From assembly GCF_905475395.1 (NCBI RefSeq), contig NC_058338.1, positions 100,425,435-100,489,434 of the forward strand: 64,000 bases of DNA, read 5' to 3'. This DNA is from Chrysoperla carnea (taxonomy: Eukaryota; Arthropoda; Insecta; Neuroptera; Chrysopidae). The position numbers and the translations under genes were made by a program. Of this stretch, positions 23,109 through 35,400 are shown one piece after another; the first letter of the stretch is position 1, and every line of letters starts with the position of its first letter. Below the pieces are notes generated by a model. The model was given only the letters and a program-made list of their open reading frames with translations, did no database searches and was not told the DNA's origin.

Positions 23109-25756
23109 AAAACAATTACTGTGACGTCTTAACCAACAAAACAGGCACCGCTACTAATCACACAATGAAAATACTCCTGAAGGACAGATCACCGATTTAC
23201 AAACATCCATATACATTGGTACCTCCAAAAGCAGCCATCCTGAACAATATTGTAGACGATCTATTAAACCAGGGTATCATTGAGCGATGTACCAGTTCAT
23301 GGGCAAGTCCTACATTCCTTGTCAAAAAGCGAGATGGATCTTACCGCATTGTCCACGATTATCGAGAGGTAAATAAAAAAATACTCTTCGATCCATATCC
23401 TAGTAGTCAAATTCAAGACTGTTTTAACTCCCTCCATGGAGCAAAGATATTTTCATCGATCGATCTCGTCAATAGCTTCCACCAGGTAAAACTCGATAAA
23501 AATTCTAGAAACATAACAGCTTTCGTCACACCCAATGGCCAATACAGGTATTTGAAAGCTCCGCAAGGTCTCGCCAATAGCAGCCAAGCTTTGAATCGAG
23601 TTATGCTCGACATATTTGGAGATCTAAAATATAAATATTGCATTCCTTACGCCGACGACCTCCTTATATATTCGAACTCCATTGAAGAACATTTCAAACA
23701 TCTATCCGAAATCCTAAGAAGATTAAAAGAAAATGGTTTAACAGCAAAACCTGAGAAATGTCGATTCTTCATGACCAGATTAAAATACCTCGGTTTAATC
23801 ATTGATGAAAACGGTCTATCCATCGACACCTCCAAAGTACAAGCGATTAACGACTTACCACCACCTAAAAATCTAAAACAACTTCGTATGGTACTTGGAA
23901 TTTTTGGTTATTATATGAAATTCATAGATAATTATTCCGAAATCTGTCATCCGTTAAATAAACTTCGTCAGAAAAACGTAAAATACGAATTCAAACAAAT
24001 ACATCTGGACGCTTTCAACAAACTAAAAAAAAAACTTACATCGGCTCCCATACTAAAATTTCCTGATTTCACCAAGCCATTTATCATCAGATGCGACGCA
24101 AGTGACCATTGTATAGCGGGCGTACTGTTACAACGCGTCAATGACGTACTACACCCAATTGCATATACATCCAGGAAACTTTCACCAGCTGAATGTAAAA
24201 CTCATATTTACGAGAAGGAAGCACTGAGTTTAATTTCTACGATCAACAAATTTCAAGATTATTTACACAACGGAAAATTCACCATCCAGACCGATAATAA
24301 TGCACTAACTTATCTATTCAAAAACTGTAAAAACACTGGTAAACTCGCACGTTGGCAACTCACTCTATCAAATTTCGAATTCGAGGTTGAACATATAAAT
24401 GGCACTATAAACAATTTATCCGACGCTCTTTCTAGGCTATACTCAGAAGTTGACCCCATAGAACAACCCAACCATCCTATCACTACACATCTTTACGACG
24501 ACGTAACCCCGGAGGACAAGCTCTTACTTTTGCAACAGTATCCTCCTATCTTCCCTAATATTCGAGTAGCACAGTCAAATGACCCTGAGTGCAAAACCAT
24601 CATACTCCGATTGCGTAACGGAGTGGATGATGTCAATAATTTTACACTCTACCATGGCATTCTGTGTAAGAAAACAGGGAGATATAAAAAACGACGTATC
24701 TACGTTCCCGAGGCTCTACGTCAAGCCATATTACACTATTTCCACGATGGCCTCCTAGCATCTCACCAAGGTGTCGTAAAGGCTTATTCAAATATCTCCA
24801 GACGCTTTTATTGGAAGAATCTATATAAAGACGTAGCTGATTACGTCAAATCTTGTGACGTTTGTCTTCGACATAAAATTCCACCTAAACCAAAACCTAA
24901 CATGGAAGCAAAAAACCCGAACTACGTCTATGAAGCCCTTCATATTGACATTCTTGGCCCTCTTCCCATCACTAAAAACAGAAATAGATACCTGCTGGTA
25001 GCTGTAGATAGTTACAGCCGGTTTCTACAAACATTTCCTTTAAAAACTTGCAACTCAAGTTCGATTTGTACCGCTTTAGAAAGATCTTTCTTAACGTTCT
25101 CGGTACCATACATAGTTATTTCGGATAACGCAAGTTATTTCAAATCCACAACTTACAAGGAATTTTGTTACAAGTGGGGGATCAGAGCTAGGTACCTGTC
25201 ACCATACGCACCTTCAGGTAATAAATCAGAAGCAATGAACAAAATCCTCATTGCGAACATTAGCACACTTCTACAATCAGCATCCACAGGTCACATCACA
25301 TGGGACGAATTCGTCGGATTCGCCACATTCGCTTATAACAATTCATTTTCACCTGTAGCCAATTCCACCCCAGCTTCAATTTTCTTTGGTCGAAATCTAA
25401 CCTTCCCTCTTGATCATCTTTGGGAAATTCATAGAATTTTATCAATAAACAAAAGATTACCAAAACAAACAATCGAACTTTTCCTCAAAAAGTCATTGAA
25501 AAAGAGGAAAGATTATTTTAATCGAGGCAAGAAACCCCACGGATTCAATGTGAACGACCTGGTGATGTTGAAGAAAAAACAAATTTCTGTACATGGTACT
25601 TCAAGCAAAAAATTCCTCGCCAAATATCTTGGCCCATACACAATTGTGAATTTTAAAACTAAAAACACCGTAATATTAAAAAATATTACGACCGGAAAAT
25701 GCTTGAAGTGCCATGCCATGTATCTAAAGAAGTATTATAGACGTGACAAACCTTAA
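22982..25756 (+). CDS. pol: Pol: reverse transcriptase, RNase H and integrase
   Basis: The frame is open from 22952; the first ATG is at 22982 and gives 924 residues, but expression probably depends on a -1 shift from protease. Domains (numbered from that ATG): reverse transcriptase about 95-270, with catalytic Asp161 (SSIDLVNSFHQV) and the YADD box at 223-226; RNase H about 365-485, with Asp372, Glu413, Asp438 and Asp481; integrase zinc finger His588, His595, Cys625, Cys628; integrase core Asp656, Asp715, Glu750; and a GPY/F module (KYLGPYTIV, 881-889) near the C terminus. These copy RNA to DNA, degrade the RNA strand and insert the DNA. Asp715 and Glu750 are separated by 34 residues rather than the usual 35, and the Glu sits in GNKSEAMNK instead of the common NGxxER form. 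No internal stop interrupts it. Confidence 0.95.
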   Translation: MPYNRKLKLNYTYHFRTKRQFNLLLENSAKLRPSDTQHLENLKNNYCDVLTNKTGTATNHTMKILLKDRSPIYKHPYTLVPPKAAILNNIVDDLLNQGIIERCTSSWASPTFLVKKRDGSYRIVHDYREVNKKILFDPYPSSQIQDCFNSLHGAKIFSSIDLVNSFHQVKLDKNSRNITAFVTPNGQYRYLKAPQGLANSSQALNRVMLDIFGDLKYKYCIPYADDLLIYSNSIEEHFKHLSEILRRLKENGLTAKPEKCRFFMTRLKYLGLIIDENGLSIDTSKVQAINDLPPPKNLKQLRMVLGIFGYYMKFIDNYSEICHPLNKLRQKNVKYEFKQIHLDAFNKLKKKLTSAPILKFPDFTKPFIIRCDASDHCIAGVLLQRVNDVLHPIAYTSRKLSPAECKTHIYEKEALSLISTINKFQDYLHNGKFTIQTDNNALTYLFKNCKNTGKLARWQLTLSNFEFEVEHINGTINNLSDALSRLYSEVDPIEQPNHPITTHLYDDVTPEDKLLLLQQYPPIFPNIRVAQSNDPECKTIILRLRNGVDDVNNFTLYHGILCKKTGRYKKRRIYVPEALRQAILHYFHDGLLASHQGVVKAYSNISRRFYWKNLYKDVADYVKSCDVCLRHKIPPKPKPNMEAKNPNYVYEALHIDILGPLPITKNRNRYLLVAVDSYSRFLQTFPLKTCNSSSICTALERSFLTFSVPYIVISDNASYFKSTTYKEFCYKWGIRARYLSPYAPSGNKSEAMNKILIANISTLLQSASTGHITWDEFVGFATFAYNNSFSPVANSTPASIFFGRNLTFPLDHLWEIHRILSINKRLPKQTIELFLKKSLKKRKDYFNRGKKPHGFNVNDLVMLKKKQISVHGTSSKKFLAKYLGPYTIVNFKTKNTVILKNITTGKCLKCHAMYLKKYYRRDKP

Positions 25757-25933
25757 CCGGTTATTTTTTTTTTCTTCCATACAATCACCAAGATTCTTCC
25801 AGTATTAGCTTCGGGTACCATAACTTTAAGAGCATATCTTTTCACCCCACCTGAAGATGATAATTATTCCTCTGTGACGGATCCTCATCACTATACAGTA
25901 AGATCACTGCCTGAAAGATGAGAGGGGGGTACA
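25757..25933 (+). other. 3' non-coding region of the retrotransposon
   Basis: These 177 bp lie between the pol stop and the 3' LTR. There is a T-rich run at 25763-25775 and no open frame of note. No envelope-like gene or remnant is seen. It ends with the polypurine tract and TACA. Confidence 0.8.
25921..25929 (+). other. Polypurine tract
   Basis: AGAGGGGGG lies four bases before the 3' LTR and is the only G-rich purine run in the element at the expected place. It would prime plus-strand DNA synthesis. Upstream AAAGATG adds further purines. Confidence 0.85.
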
Positions 25934-26990
25934 TGTTATGTAGTGAATCTGCTAAAAATACATTAGTATATTCACCCTTATTTATAGGGAAATTTCATCA
26001 TAGTCACTGCATAACATAATTTCATACAAACATAATAGTTATGTTTTTTTTCAACTGGTTGGTGACAATTTTGCCTCCAAAATCCCACCTACATCCTAAA
26101 ACAGAAAAACAACGATCTCACCTTTTTAATTATTATTATAAAAACTTCGTAGTGAAGACACGTATAAAATAATTACTAAAACTGTTTCAATCGAGTAGAA
26201 TTACTTAAATTGTTTCAATCGAGTAGTATTTTAAATTGTTTCAATCAACTGTATTTCAATTTTGTACTTCTGGATAAATATCTAAAACAAATAAATTATC
26301 TTTAAACAAATTCGTCTTTTTATTATTCAAAAATACGAAATTACCTGTGGAAGATACGTCCAACACGTGGGTTTCAATTAGGAGTTTGTCATCCAGGAAT
26401 TGGAGGATATTAAATTAAAACTCCAATTATATGATGGGTTTCGGCAAGTGTTAACTTCAACAAATTGAACACTCAACATTTTACAGGTAAACATAACCTA
26501 CAATTTTATCCTACATAGTCAAAATTTGATTGTAATTATTCCACTAATACTAACGCACCTAAAAGTTTCGCCAACACAGGAACAGATTGGACATTCATCC
26601 AAATCGCGACGTCGAATTATACAAACGATAAATTCCACGTTCATCGTACACATATGTATTTGACATTTGAGTTTCTAAAATTTATTACTAACAACTGTCA
26701 ATAAGTAAAGTCAGACTCAGATAAATTGAACCATATGTGAATCAAACGGATAGTACCGTACCCAAATTTGAACATTTAATCGACGTCGCTTGGACTCATA
26801 TCTAACTCGTTCAGCCTGCACGAACCCAGGTTTGTCAACAACAAAGCTTGCTAGTGAACCAGCCTCAAAGGACCTCTGGGAAATTGGGTGTCCCATACAA
26901 ATTTCCACATTTAACACCCTCACACGTGACGGACCCCAAAACTCGAACACCGGTTCACCAATAATTGGGAACCAGGGCAACTACATAGCA
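25934..26990 (+). repeat. 3' LTR (1057 bp)
   Basis: This is the same length as the 5' LTR, with four substitutions over 1057 bp (about 0.4%). It is preceded by the polypurine tract and four bases (TACA), and followed directly by the GTAT target copy and satellite. Its AATAAA at 26290-26295 is the likely polyadenylation signal for the element's transcript. The low divergence indicates a recent insertion, because the two LTRs of an element are identical when it integrates. Confidence 0.96.
26290..26295 (+). terminator. Candidate polyadenylation signal AATAAA in the 3' LTR
   Basis: This is the 3' LTR copy of the hexamer at 20033. If the TATA boxes at 26137 or 26163 set the start of R, it falls within R, as needed to end the genomic transcript here. 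Confidence 0.4.
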
Positions 26991-26994
26991 GTAT
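26991..26994. repeat. Target site duplication GTAT, right copy
   Basis: This pairs with 19673-19676. The undivided target is the palindrome ATGTATACAT found in nearly every monomer. Confidence 0.92.
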
Positions 26995-29499
26995 ACATAG
27001 AGGTCCTTTATGACTGGAATAAGTATAAATATGCTAAAAATGATCAAATTTGCCATTTTTCGATGGAAAAAACAATTTTTGAAAATTTCCGATTTTACTA
27101 CTTGAATGTCATGACTATACAAATAATTGAAATTTTGATCCAAGTAAGTAAAAATGTATACATAGAGGTCCTTTATGACTGGACTAAGTATATATAAGCC
27201 AAAAATAATCAAATTTGACATTTTTCGATAGAAAAAATATTTTTTGAAAATTTTCGATTTTACAACAAGAATGTCATGACTATACAAATCATTGAAATTT
27301 TGATCCAAGTAAGTCAAAATGTATACATAGAGGTTCTTTATGACTGGACTAAGTATCAATAAGCCAAAAAAGATCAAATTTGACATTTTTCGATAGAAAA
27401 AACATTTTTTGAAAATTTTCGATTTTACAACAAGAATGTGATGATTATTCAAATCATTGAAATTTTGATCCAAGTAAGTCCAAATGTATACATAGAGGTC
27501 GTTTATGACTGGACTAAGTATAAATAAGCCAAAAATGATCAAATTTGACATTTTTCGATAGAAAAAACATTTTTTGAAAATTTTCGATTTTACAACTAGA
27601 ATGTCATGACAATACAAATCATTGAAATTTTGATCCAGGTAAGTCAAAATGTATACATAGAGGTCCTTTATGACTGGACTAAGTATAAATAAGCCAAAAA
27701 TAATCAAATTTGACATTTTTCGATAGAAAAAATATTTTTTGAAAATTTTCGATTTTACAACTAGAATGTCATGACAATACAAATCATTGAAATTTTGATC
27801 CAAGTAAGTCTAAATGTATACATAGAGGTCCTTTATGACTGGAATAAGTATAAATAAGCTAAAAATGATCAAATTTGCCATTTTTCGATGGAAAAAACAA
27901 TTTTTGAAAATTTCCGATTTTACTACTAGAATGTCATGACTATACAAATAATTGAAATTTTGATCCAAGTTAGTAAAAATGTATACATAGAGGTCCTTTA
28001 TGACTGGACTAAGTATATATAAGCCAAAAATAATCAAATTTGACATTTTTCGATAGAAAAAATATTTTTTGAAAATTTTCGATTTTACAACTAGAATGTC
28101 ATGACTATACAAATCATTGAAATTTTGATCCAAGTAAGTCAAAATGTATACATAGAGGTTCTTTATGACTGGACTAAGTATAAATAAGCCAAAAAAGATC
28201 AAATTTGACATTTTTCGATAGAAAAAACATTTTTTGAAAATTTTCGATTTTACAACAAGAATGTGATGATTATTCAAATCATTGAAATTTTGATCCAAGT
28301 AAGTCCAAATGTATACATAGAGGTCCTTTATGACTGGACTAAGTATAAATAAGCCAAAAATGATCAAATTTGACATTTTTCGATAGAAAAAACATTTTTT
28401 GAAAATTTTCGATTTTACAACTAGAATGTCATGACTATAAAAATCATTGAAATTTTTATCCAGGTAAGTCAAAATGTATACATAGAGGTCCTTTGTGACT
28501 GGACTAAGTATAAATAAGCCAAAAATAATCAAATTAGACATTTTTCGATAGAAAAAATATTTTTTGAAAATTTTCGATTTTACAACTAGAATGTCATGAC
28601 TATACAAATCATTGAAATTTTGATCCGGGTAAGTCAAAATGTATACATAGAGGTCCTTTATGACTGGACTAAGTATAAATAAGCCAAAAATAATCAAATT
28701 TGACATTTTTCGATAGAAAAATATTTTTTGAAAATTTTCGATTTTAAAACAAGAATGTGATGACTATTCAAATCATTGAAATTTTGATCCAAGTAAGTCA
28801 AAATGTATACATAGAGGTCCTTTGTGACTGGACTAAGTATAAATAAGCCAAAAATAATCAAATTAGACATTTTTCGATAGAAAAAATATTTTTTGAAAAT
28901 TTTCGATTTTACAACTAGAATGTCATGACTATACAAATCATTGAAATTTTGATCCGGGTAAGTCAAAATGTATACATAGAGGTCCTTTATGACTGGACTA
29001 AGTATAAATAAGCCAAAAATGATCAAATTTGACATTTTTCGATAGAAAAAACATTTTTTGAAAATTTTCGATTTTACAACTAGAAAGTCATGACTATACA
29101 AATCATTGAAATTTTGATCCAGGTAAATGAAAATGTATACATAGAGGTCTTTTATGACTGAACTAAGTATAAATAAGCCAAAAATAATCAAATTTGACAT
29201 TTTTCGATAGAAAAAATATTTTTTGAAAATTTTCGATTTTACAACTAGAATGTCATGACTATAAAAATCATTGAAATTTTGATCCAGGTAAGTCAAAATG
29301 TATACATAGAGGTCCTTTGTGACTGGACTAAGTATAAATAAGCCAAAAATAATCAAATTAGACATTTTTCGATAGAAAAAATATTTTTTGAAAATTTTCG
29401 ATTTTACAACTAGAATGTCATGACTATACAAATCATTGAAATTTTGATCCGGGTAAGTCAAAATGTATACATAGAGGTCCTTTATGACTGGACTAAGTA

Positions 29500-32400
29500 T
29501 AAATAAGCCAAAAATAATCAAATTTGACATTTTTCGATAGAAAAATATTTTTTGAAAATTTTCGATTTTAAAACAAGAATGTGATGACTATTCAAATCAT
29601 TGAAATTTTGATCCAAGTAAGTCCAAATGTATACATAGAGGTCCTTTATGACTGGACTAAGTATAAATAAGCCAAAAATGATCAAATTTGACATTTTTCG
29701 ATAGAAAAATCATTTTTTGAAAATTTTCGATTTTACAACTAGAATGTCATGACTATAAGAATCATTGAAATTTTGATCCAGGTAAGTCAAAATGTATACA
29801 TAGAGGTCCTTTGTGACTGGACTAAGTATAAATAAGCCAAAAATAATCAAATTTGACATTTTTCGATAGAAAAAATATTTATTGAAAATTTTCGATTTTA
29901 CAACTAGAATGTCATGACTATACAAATCATTGAAATTTTGATCCGGGTAAGTCAAAATGTATACATAGAGGTCCTTTATGACTGGACTAAGTATAAATAA
30001 GCCAAAAATAATCAAATTTGACATTTTTCGATAGAAAAATATTTTTTGAAAATTTTCGATTTTAAAACAAGAATGTGATGACTATTCAAATCATTGAAAT
30101 TTTGATCCAAGTAAGTCCAAATGTATACATAGAGGTCCTTTATGACTGGACTAAGTATAAATAAGCCAAAAATGATCAAATTTGACATTTTTCCATAGAA
30201 AAAACATTTTTTGAAAATTTTCGATTTTACAACTAGAATGTCATGACTATACAAATCATTGAAATTTTGATCCAGGTAAATGAAAATGTATACATAGAGG
30301 TCTTTTATGACTGAACTAAGTATAAATAAGCCAAAAATAATCAAATTTGACATTTTTCGATAGAAAAAATATTTTTTGAAAATTTTCGATTTTACAACTA
30401 GAATGTCATGACTATAAAAATCATTGAAATTCTGATCCAAGTAAGTCCAAATGTATACATAAAGGTTCTTTATGACTGGACTAAGTATAAATAAGCCAAA
30501 AATGATCAAATTTGACATTTTTCGATAGAAAAAACATTTTTTGAAAATTTTCGATTTTACAAATGGAATGTCATGACTATACAAATCATTGAAATTTTGA
30601 TCCAGGTAAGTCAAAATGTATACATAGAGATCCTTTATGACTGGACTAAGTATAAATAAGCCAAAAATAATCAAATTTGACATTTTTCGATAGAAAAAAT
30701 ATTTTTTGAAAATTTTCGATTTTACAACTAGAATGTCATGACTATACAAATTATTGAAATTTTGATCCAAGTAAGTCTAAATGTATACATAGAGGTCCTT
30801 TATGACTGGAATAAGTATAAATAAGCTAAAAATGATCAAATTTGCCATTTTTCGATGGAAAAAACAATTTTTGAAAATTTCCGATTTTACTACTAGAATG
30901 TCATGACTATACAAATAATTGAAATTTTGATCCAAGTAAGTAAAAATGTATACATAGAGGTCCTTTATGACTGGACTAAGTATATATAAGCCAAAAATAA
31001 TCAAATTTGACATTTTTCGATAGAAAAAATATTTTTTGAAAATTTTCGATTTTACAACTAGAATGTCATGACTATACAAATCATTGAAATTTTGATCCAA
31101 GTAAGTCTAAATGTATACATAGAGTTCCTTTATGACTGGACTAAGTATAAATAAGCCAAAAATATTCAAATTTGACATTTTTCGATTGAAAAAATATTTT
31201 TTGAAAATTTTCGATTTTACAACAAGAATGTGATGACTATTCAAATCTTTGAAATTTCGATCCAAGTAAGTCCAAATGTATACATAGAGGTCCTTTATGA
31301 CTGGACTAAGCATAAATAAGCCAAAAATGATCAAATTTGACCTTTTTTCGATAGAAAAAACATTTTTTGAAAATTTTCGATTTTACAACTAGAATGTCAT
31401 GACTATACAAATCATTGAAATTTTGATCCAGGTAAGTCAAAATGTATACATAGAGGTCCTTTACGACTGAACTAAGTATAAATAAGCCAAAAATAATCAA
31501 ATTTGACATTTTTCGATAGAAAAAACATTTTTTGAAAATTTTCGATTTGACAACAAGAATGTGATGACTATTCAAATCATTAAAATTTTGATCCAAGTAA
31601 GTAAAAATGTATACATAGAGGTCCTTTATGACTGGACTAAGTATAAATAAGCCAAAAATGATCAAATTTGACATTTTTCGATAGAAAAAACATTTTTTGA
31701 AAATTTTCGATTTTACAACTAGAATGTCATGACTATAAAAATCATTGAAATTTTGATCCAGGTAAGTCAAAATGTATACATAGAGGTCCTTTATGACTGG
31801 ACTAAGTATAAATAAGCCAAAAATAATCAAATTTGACATTTTTCGATAGAAAAAATATTTTTTGAAAATTTTCGATTTTACAACTAGAATGTCATGACTA
31901 TACAAATTATTGAAATTTTGATCCAAGTAAGTCAAAATGTATACATAGAGGTTCTTTATGACTGGACTAAGTATAAATAAGCCAAAAAAGATCAAATTTG
32001 ACATTTTTCGATAGAAAAAACATTTTTTGAAAATTTTCGATTTTACAACAAGAATGTGATGATTATTCAAATCATTGAAATTTTGATCCAAGTAAGTCCA
32101 AATGTATACATAGAGGTCCTTTATGACTGGACTAAGCATAAATAAGCCAAAAATGATCAAATTTGACCTTTTTTCGATAGAAAAAACATTTTTTGAAAAT
32201 TTTCGATTTTACAACTAGAATGTCATGACTATACAAATCATTGAAATTTTGATCCAGGTAAGTCAAAATGTATACATAGAGGTCCTTTACGACTGAACTA
32301 AGTATAAATAAGCCAAAAATAATCAAATTTGACATTTTTCGATAGAAAAAACATTTTTTGAAAATTTTCGATTTGACAACAAGAATGTGATGACTATTCA

Positions 32401-35400
32401 AATCATTAAAATTTTGATCCAAGTAAGTCAAAATGTATACATAGAGGTCCTTTATGACTGGACTAAGTATAAATAAGCCAAAAATAATCAAATTTGACAT
32501 TTTTCGATAGAAAAATATTTTTTGAAAATTTTCGATTTTAAAACAAGAATGTGATGACTATTCAAATCATTGAAATTTTGATCCAAGTAAGTCCAAATGT
32601 ATACATAGAGGTCCTTTATGACTGGACTAAGTATAAATAAGCCAAAAATAATCAAATTTGACATTTTTCGATAGAAAAAATATTTTTTGAAAATTTTCGA
32701 TTTTACAACTAGAATGTCATGACTATACAAATTATTGAAATTTTGATCCAAGTAAGTCAAAATGTATACATAGAGGTTCTTTATGACTGGACTAAGTATA
32801 AATAAGCCAAAAAAGATCAAATTTGACATTTTTCGATAGAAAAAACATTTTTTGAAAATTTTCGATTTTACAACAAGAATGTGATGATTATTCAAATCAT
32901 TGAAATTTTGATCCAAGTAAGTCAAAATGTATACATAGAGGTCCTTTGTGACTGGACTAAGTATAAATAAGCCAAAAATAATCAAATTTGACATTTTTCG
33001 ATAGAAAAAATATTTATTGAAAATTTTCCATTTTACAACTAGAATGTCATGACTATACAAATCATTGAAATTTTGATCCGGGTAAGTCAAAATGTATACA
33101 TAGAGGTCCTTTATGACTGGACTAAGTATAAATAAGCCAAAAATAATCAAATTTGACATTTTTCGATAGAAAAATATTTTTTGAAAATTTTCGATTTTAA
33201 AACAAGAATGTGATGACTATTCAAATCATTGAAATTTTGATCCAAGTAAGTCCAAATGTATACATAGAGGTCCTTTATGACTGGACTAAGTATAAATAAG
33301 CCAAAAATGATCAAATTTGACATTTTTCGATAGAAAAATCATTTTTTGAAAATTTTCGATTTTACAACTAGAATGTCATGACTATAAGAATCATTGAAAT
33401 TTTGATCCAGGTAAGTCAAAATGTATACATAGAGGTCCTTTGTGACTGGACTAAGTATAAATAAGCCAAAAATAATCAAATTTGACATTTTTCGATAGAA
33501 AAAATATTTATTGAAAATTTTCGATTTTACAACTAGAATGTCATGACTATACAAATCATTGAAATTTTGATCCGGGTAAGTCAAAATGTATACATAGAGG
33601 TCCTTTATGACTGGACTAAGTATAAATAAGCCAAAAATAATCAAATTTGACATTTTTCGATAGAAAAATATTTTTTGAAAATTTTCGATTTTAAAACAAG
33701 AATGTGATGACTATTCAAATCATTGAAATTTTGATCCAAGTAAGTCCAAATGTATACATAGAGGTCCTTTATGACTGGACTAAGTATAAATAAGCCAAAA
33801 ATGATCAAATTTGACATTTTTCCATAGAAAAAACATTTTTTGAAAATTTTCGATTTTACAACTAGAATGTCATGACTATACAAATCATTGAAATTTTGAT
33901 CCAGGTAAATGAAAATGTATACATAGAGGTCTTTTATGACTGAACTAAGTATAAATAAGCCAAAAATAATCAAATTTGACATTTTTCGATAGAAAAAATA
34001 TTTTTTGAAAATTTTCGATTTTACAACTAGAATGTCATGACTATAAAAATCATTGAAATTCTGATCCAAGTAAGTCCAAATGTATACATAAAGGTTCTTT
34101 ATGACTGGACTAAGTATAAATAAGCCAAAAATGATCAAATTTGACATTTTTCGATAGAAAAAACATTTTTTGAAAATTTTCGATTTTACAAATGGAATGT
34201 CATGACTATACAAATCATTGAAATTTTGATCCAGGTAAGTCAAAATGTATACATAGAGATCCTTTATGACTGGACTAAGTATAAATAAGCCAAAAATAAT
34301 CAAATTTGACATTTTTCGATAGAAAAAACATTTTTTGAAAATTTTCGATTTGACAACAAGAATGTGATGACTATTCAAATCATTAAAATTTTGATCCAAG
34401 TAAGTAAAAATGTATACATAGAGGTCCTTTATGACTGGACTAAGTATAAATAAGCCAAAAATGATCAAATTTGACATTTTTCGATAGAAAAAACATTTTT
34501 TGAAAATTTTCGATTTTACAACTAGAATGTCATGACTATAAAAATCATTGAAATTTTGATCCAGGTAAGTCAAAATGTATACATAGAGGTCCTTTATGAC
34601 TGGACTAAGTATAAATAAGCCAAAAATAATCAAATTTGACATTTTTCGATAGAAAAAATATTTTTTGAAAATTTTCGATTTTACAACTAGAATGTCATGA
34701 CTATACAAATTATTGAAATTTTGATCCAAGTAAGTCAAAATGTATACATAGAGGTTCTTTATGACTGGACTAAGTATAAATAAGCCAAAAAAGATCAAAT
34801 TTGACATTTTTCGATAGAAAAAAACATTTTTTGAAAATTTTCGATTTTACAACAAGAATGTGATGATTATTCAAATCATTGAAATTTTGATCCAAGTAAG
34901 TCCAAATGTATACATAGAGGTCCTTTATGACTGGACTAAGTATAAATAAGCCAAAAATGATCAAATTTGACATTTTTCGATAGAAAAATCATTTTTTGAA
35001 AATTTTCGATTTTACAACTAGAATGTCATGACTATAAGAATCATTGAAATTTTGATCCAGGTAAGTCAAAATGTATACATAGAGGTCCTTTGTGACTGGA
35101 CTAAGTATAAATAAGCCAAAAATAATCAAATTTGACATGTTTCGATAGAAAAAATATTTATTGAAAATTTTCCATTTTACAACTAGAATGTCATGACTAT
35201 ACAAATCATTGAAATTTTGATCCGGGTAAGTCAAAATGTATACATAGAGGTCCTTTATGACTGGACTAAGTATAAATAAGCCAAAAATAATCAAATTTGA
35301 CATTTTTCGATAGAAAAATATTTTTTGAAAATTTTCGATTTTAAAACAAGAATGTAATGACTATTCAAATCATTGAAATTTTGATCCAAGTAAGTCCAAA

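Larger units (their letters stand above)
19677..26990 (+). mobile_element. Full-length Ty3/gypsy-type LTR retrotransposon
   Basis: The element is 7314 bp and inserted in a D-type satellite monomer. In order it has a 1057-bp LTR, primer binding site, 5' leader, gag, protease, pol with reverse transcriptase, RNase H and integrase, a short 3' leader, a polypurine tract and a 1057-bp LTR. The integrase lies after RNase H and ends in a GPY module, which places it in Ty3/gypsy (Metaviridae) rather than copia or BEL/Pao. LTRs begin TGTT and end AGCA, and a 4-bp GTAT target duplication flanks the element. Only 177 bp separate the pol stop from the 3' LTR, so no envelope gene is present. All catalytic residues looked for are present. 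The lineage within Ty3/gypsy could not be fixed by eye. Confidence 0.96.

Noticed and set aside
23101-23113. AAATTTA and AAAAAAC heptamers as frameshift sites
   Set aside because: Both are phased in the pol frame, not the protease frame, and the second lies after the protease stop, so neither can shift ribosomes from protease into pol.
21983-25719. Minus-strand ORFs within gag and pol
   Set aside because: They are antisense shadows of intact plus-strand coding regions with clear domain motifs.
25757-25933. Possible envelope gene after pol
   Set aside because: Only 177 bp remain before the 3' LTR, with no useful open frame.
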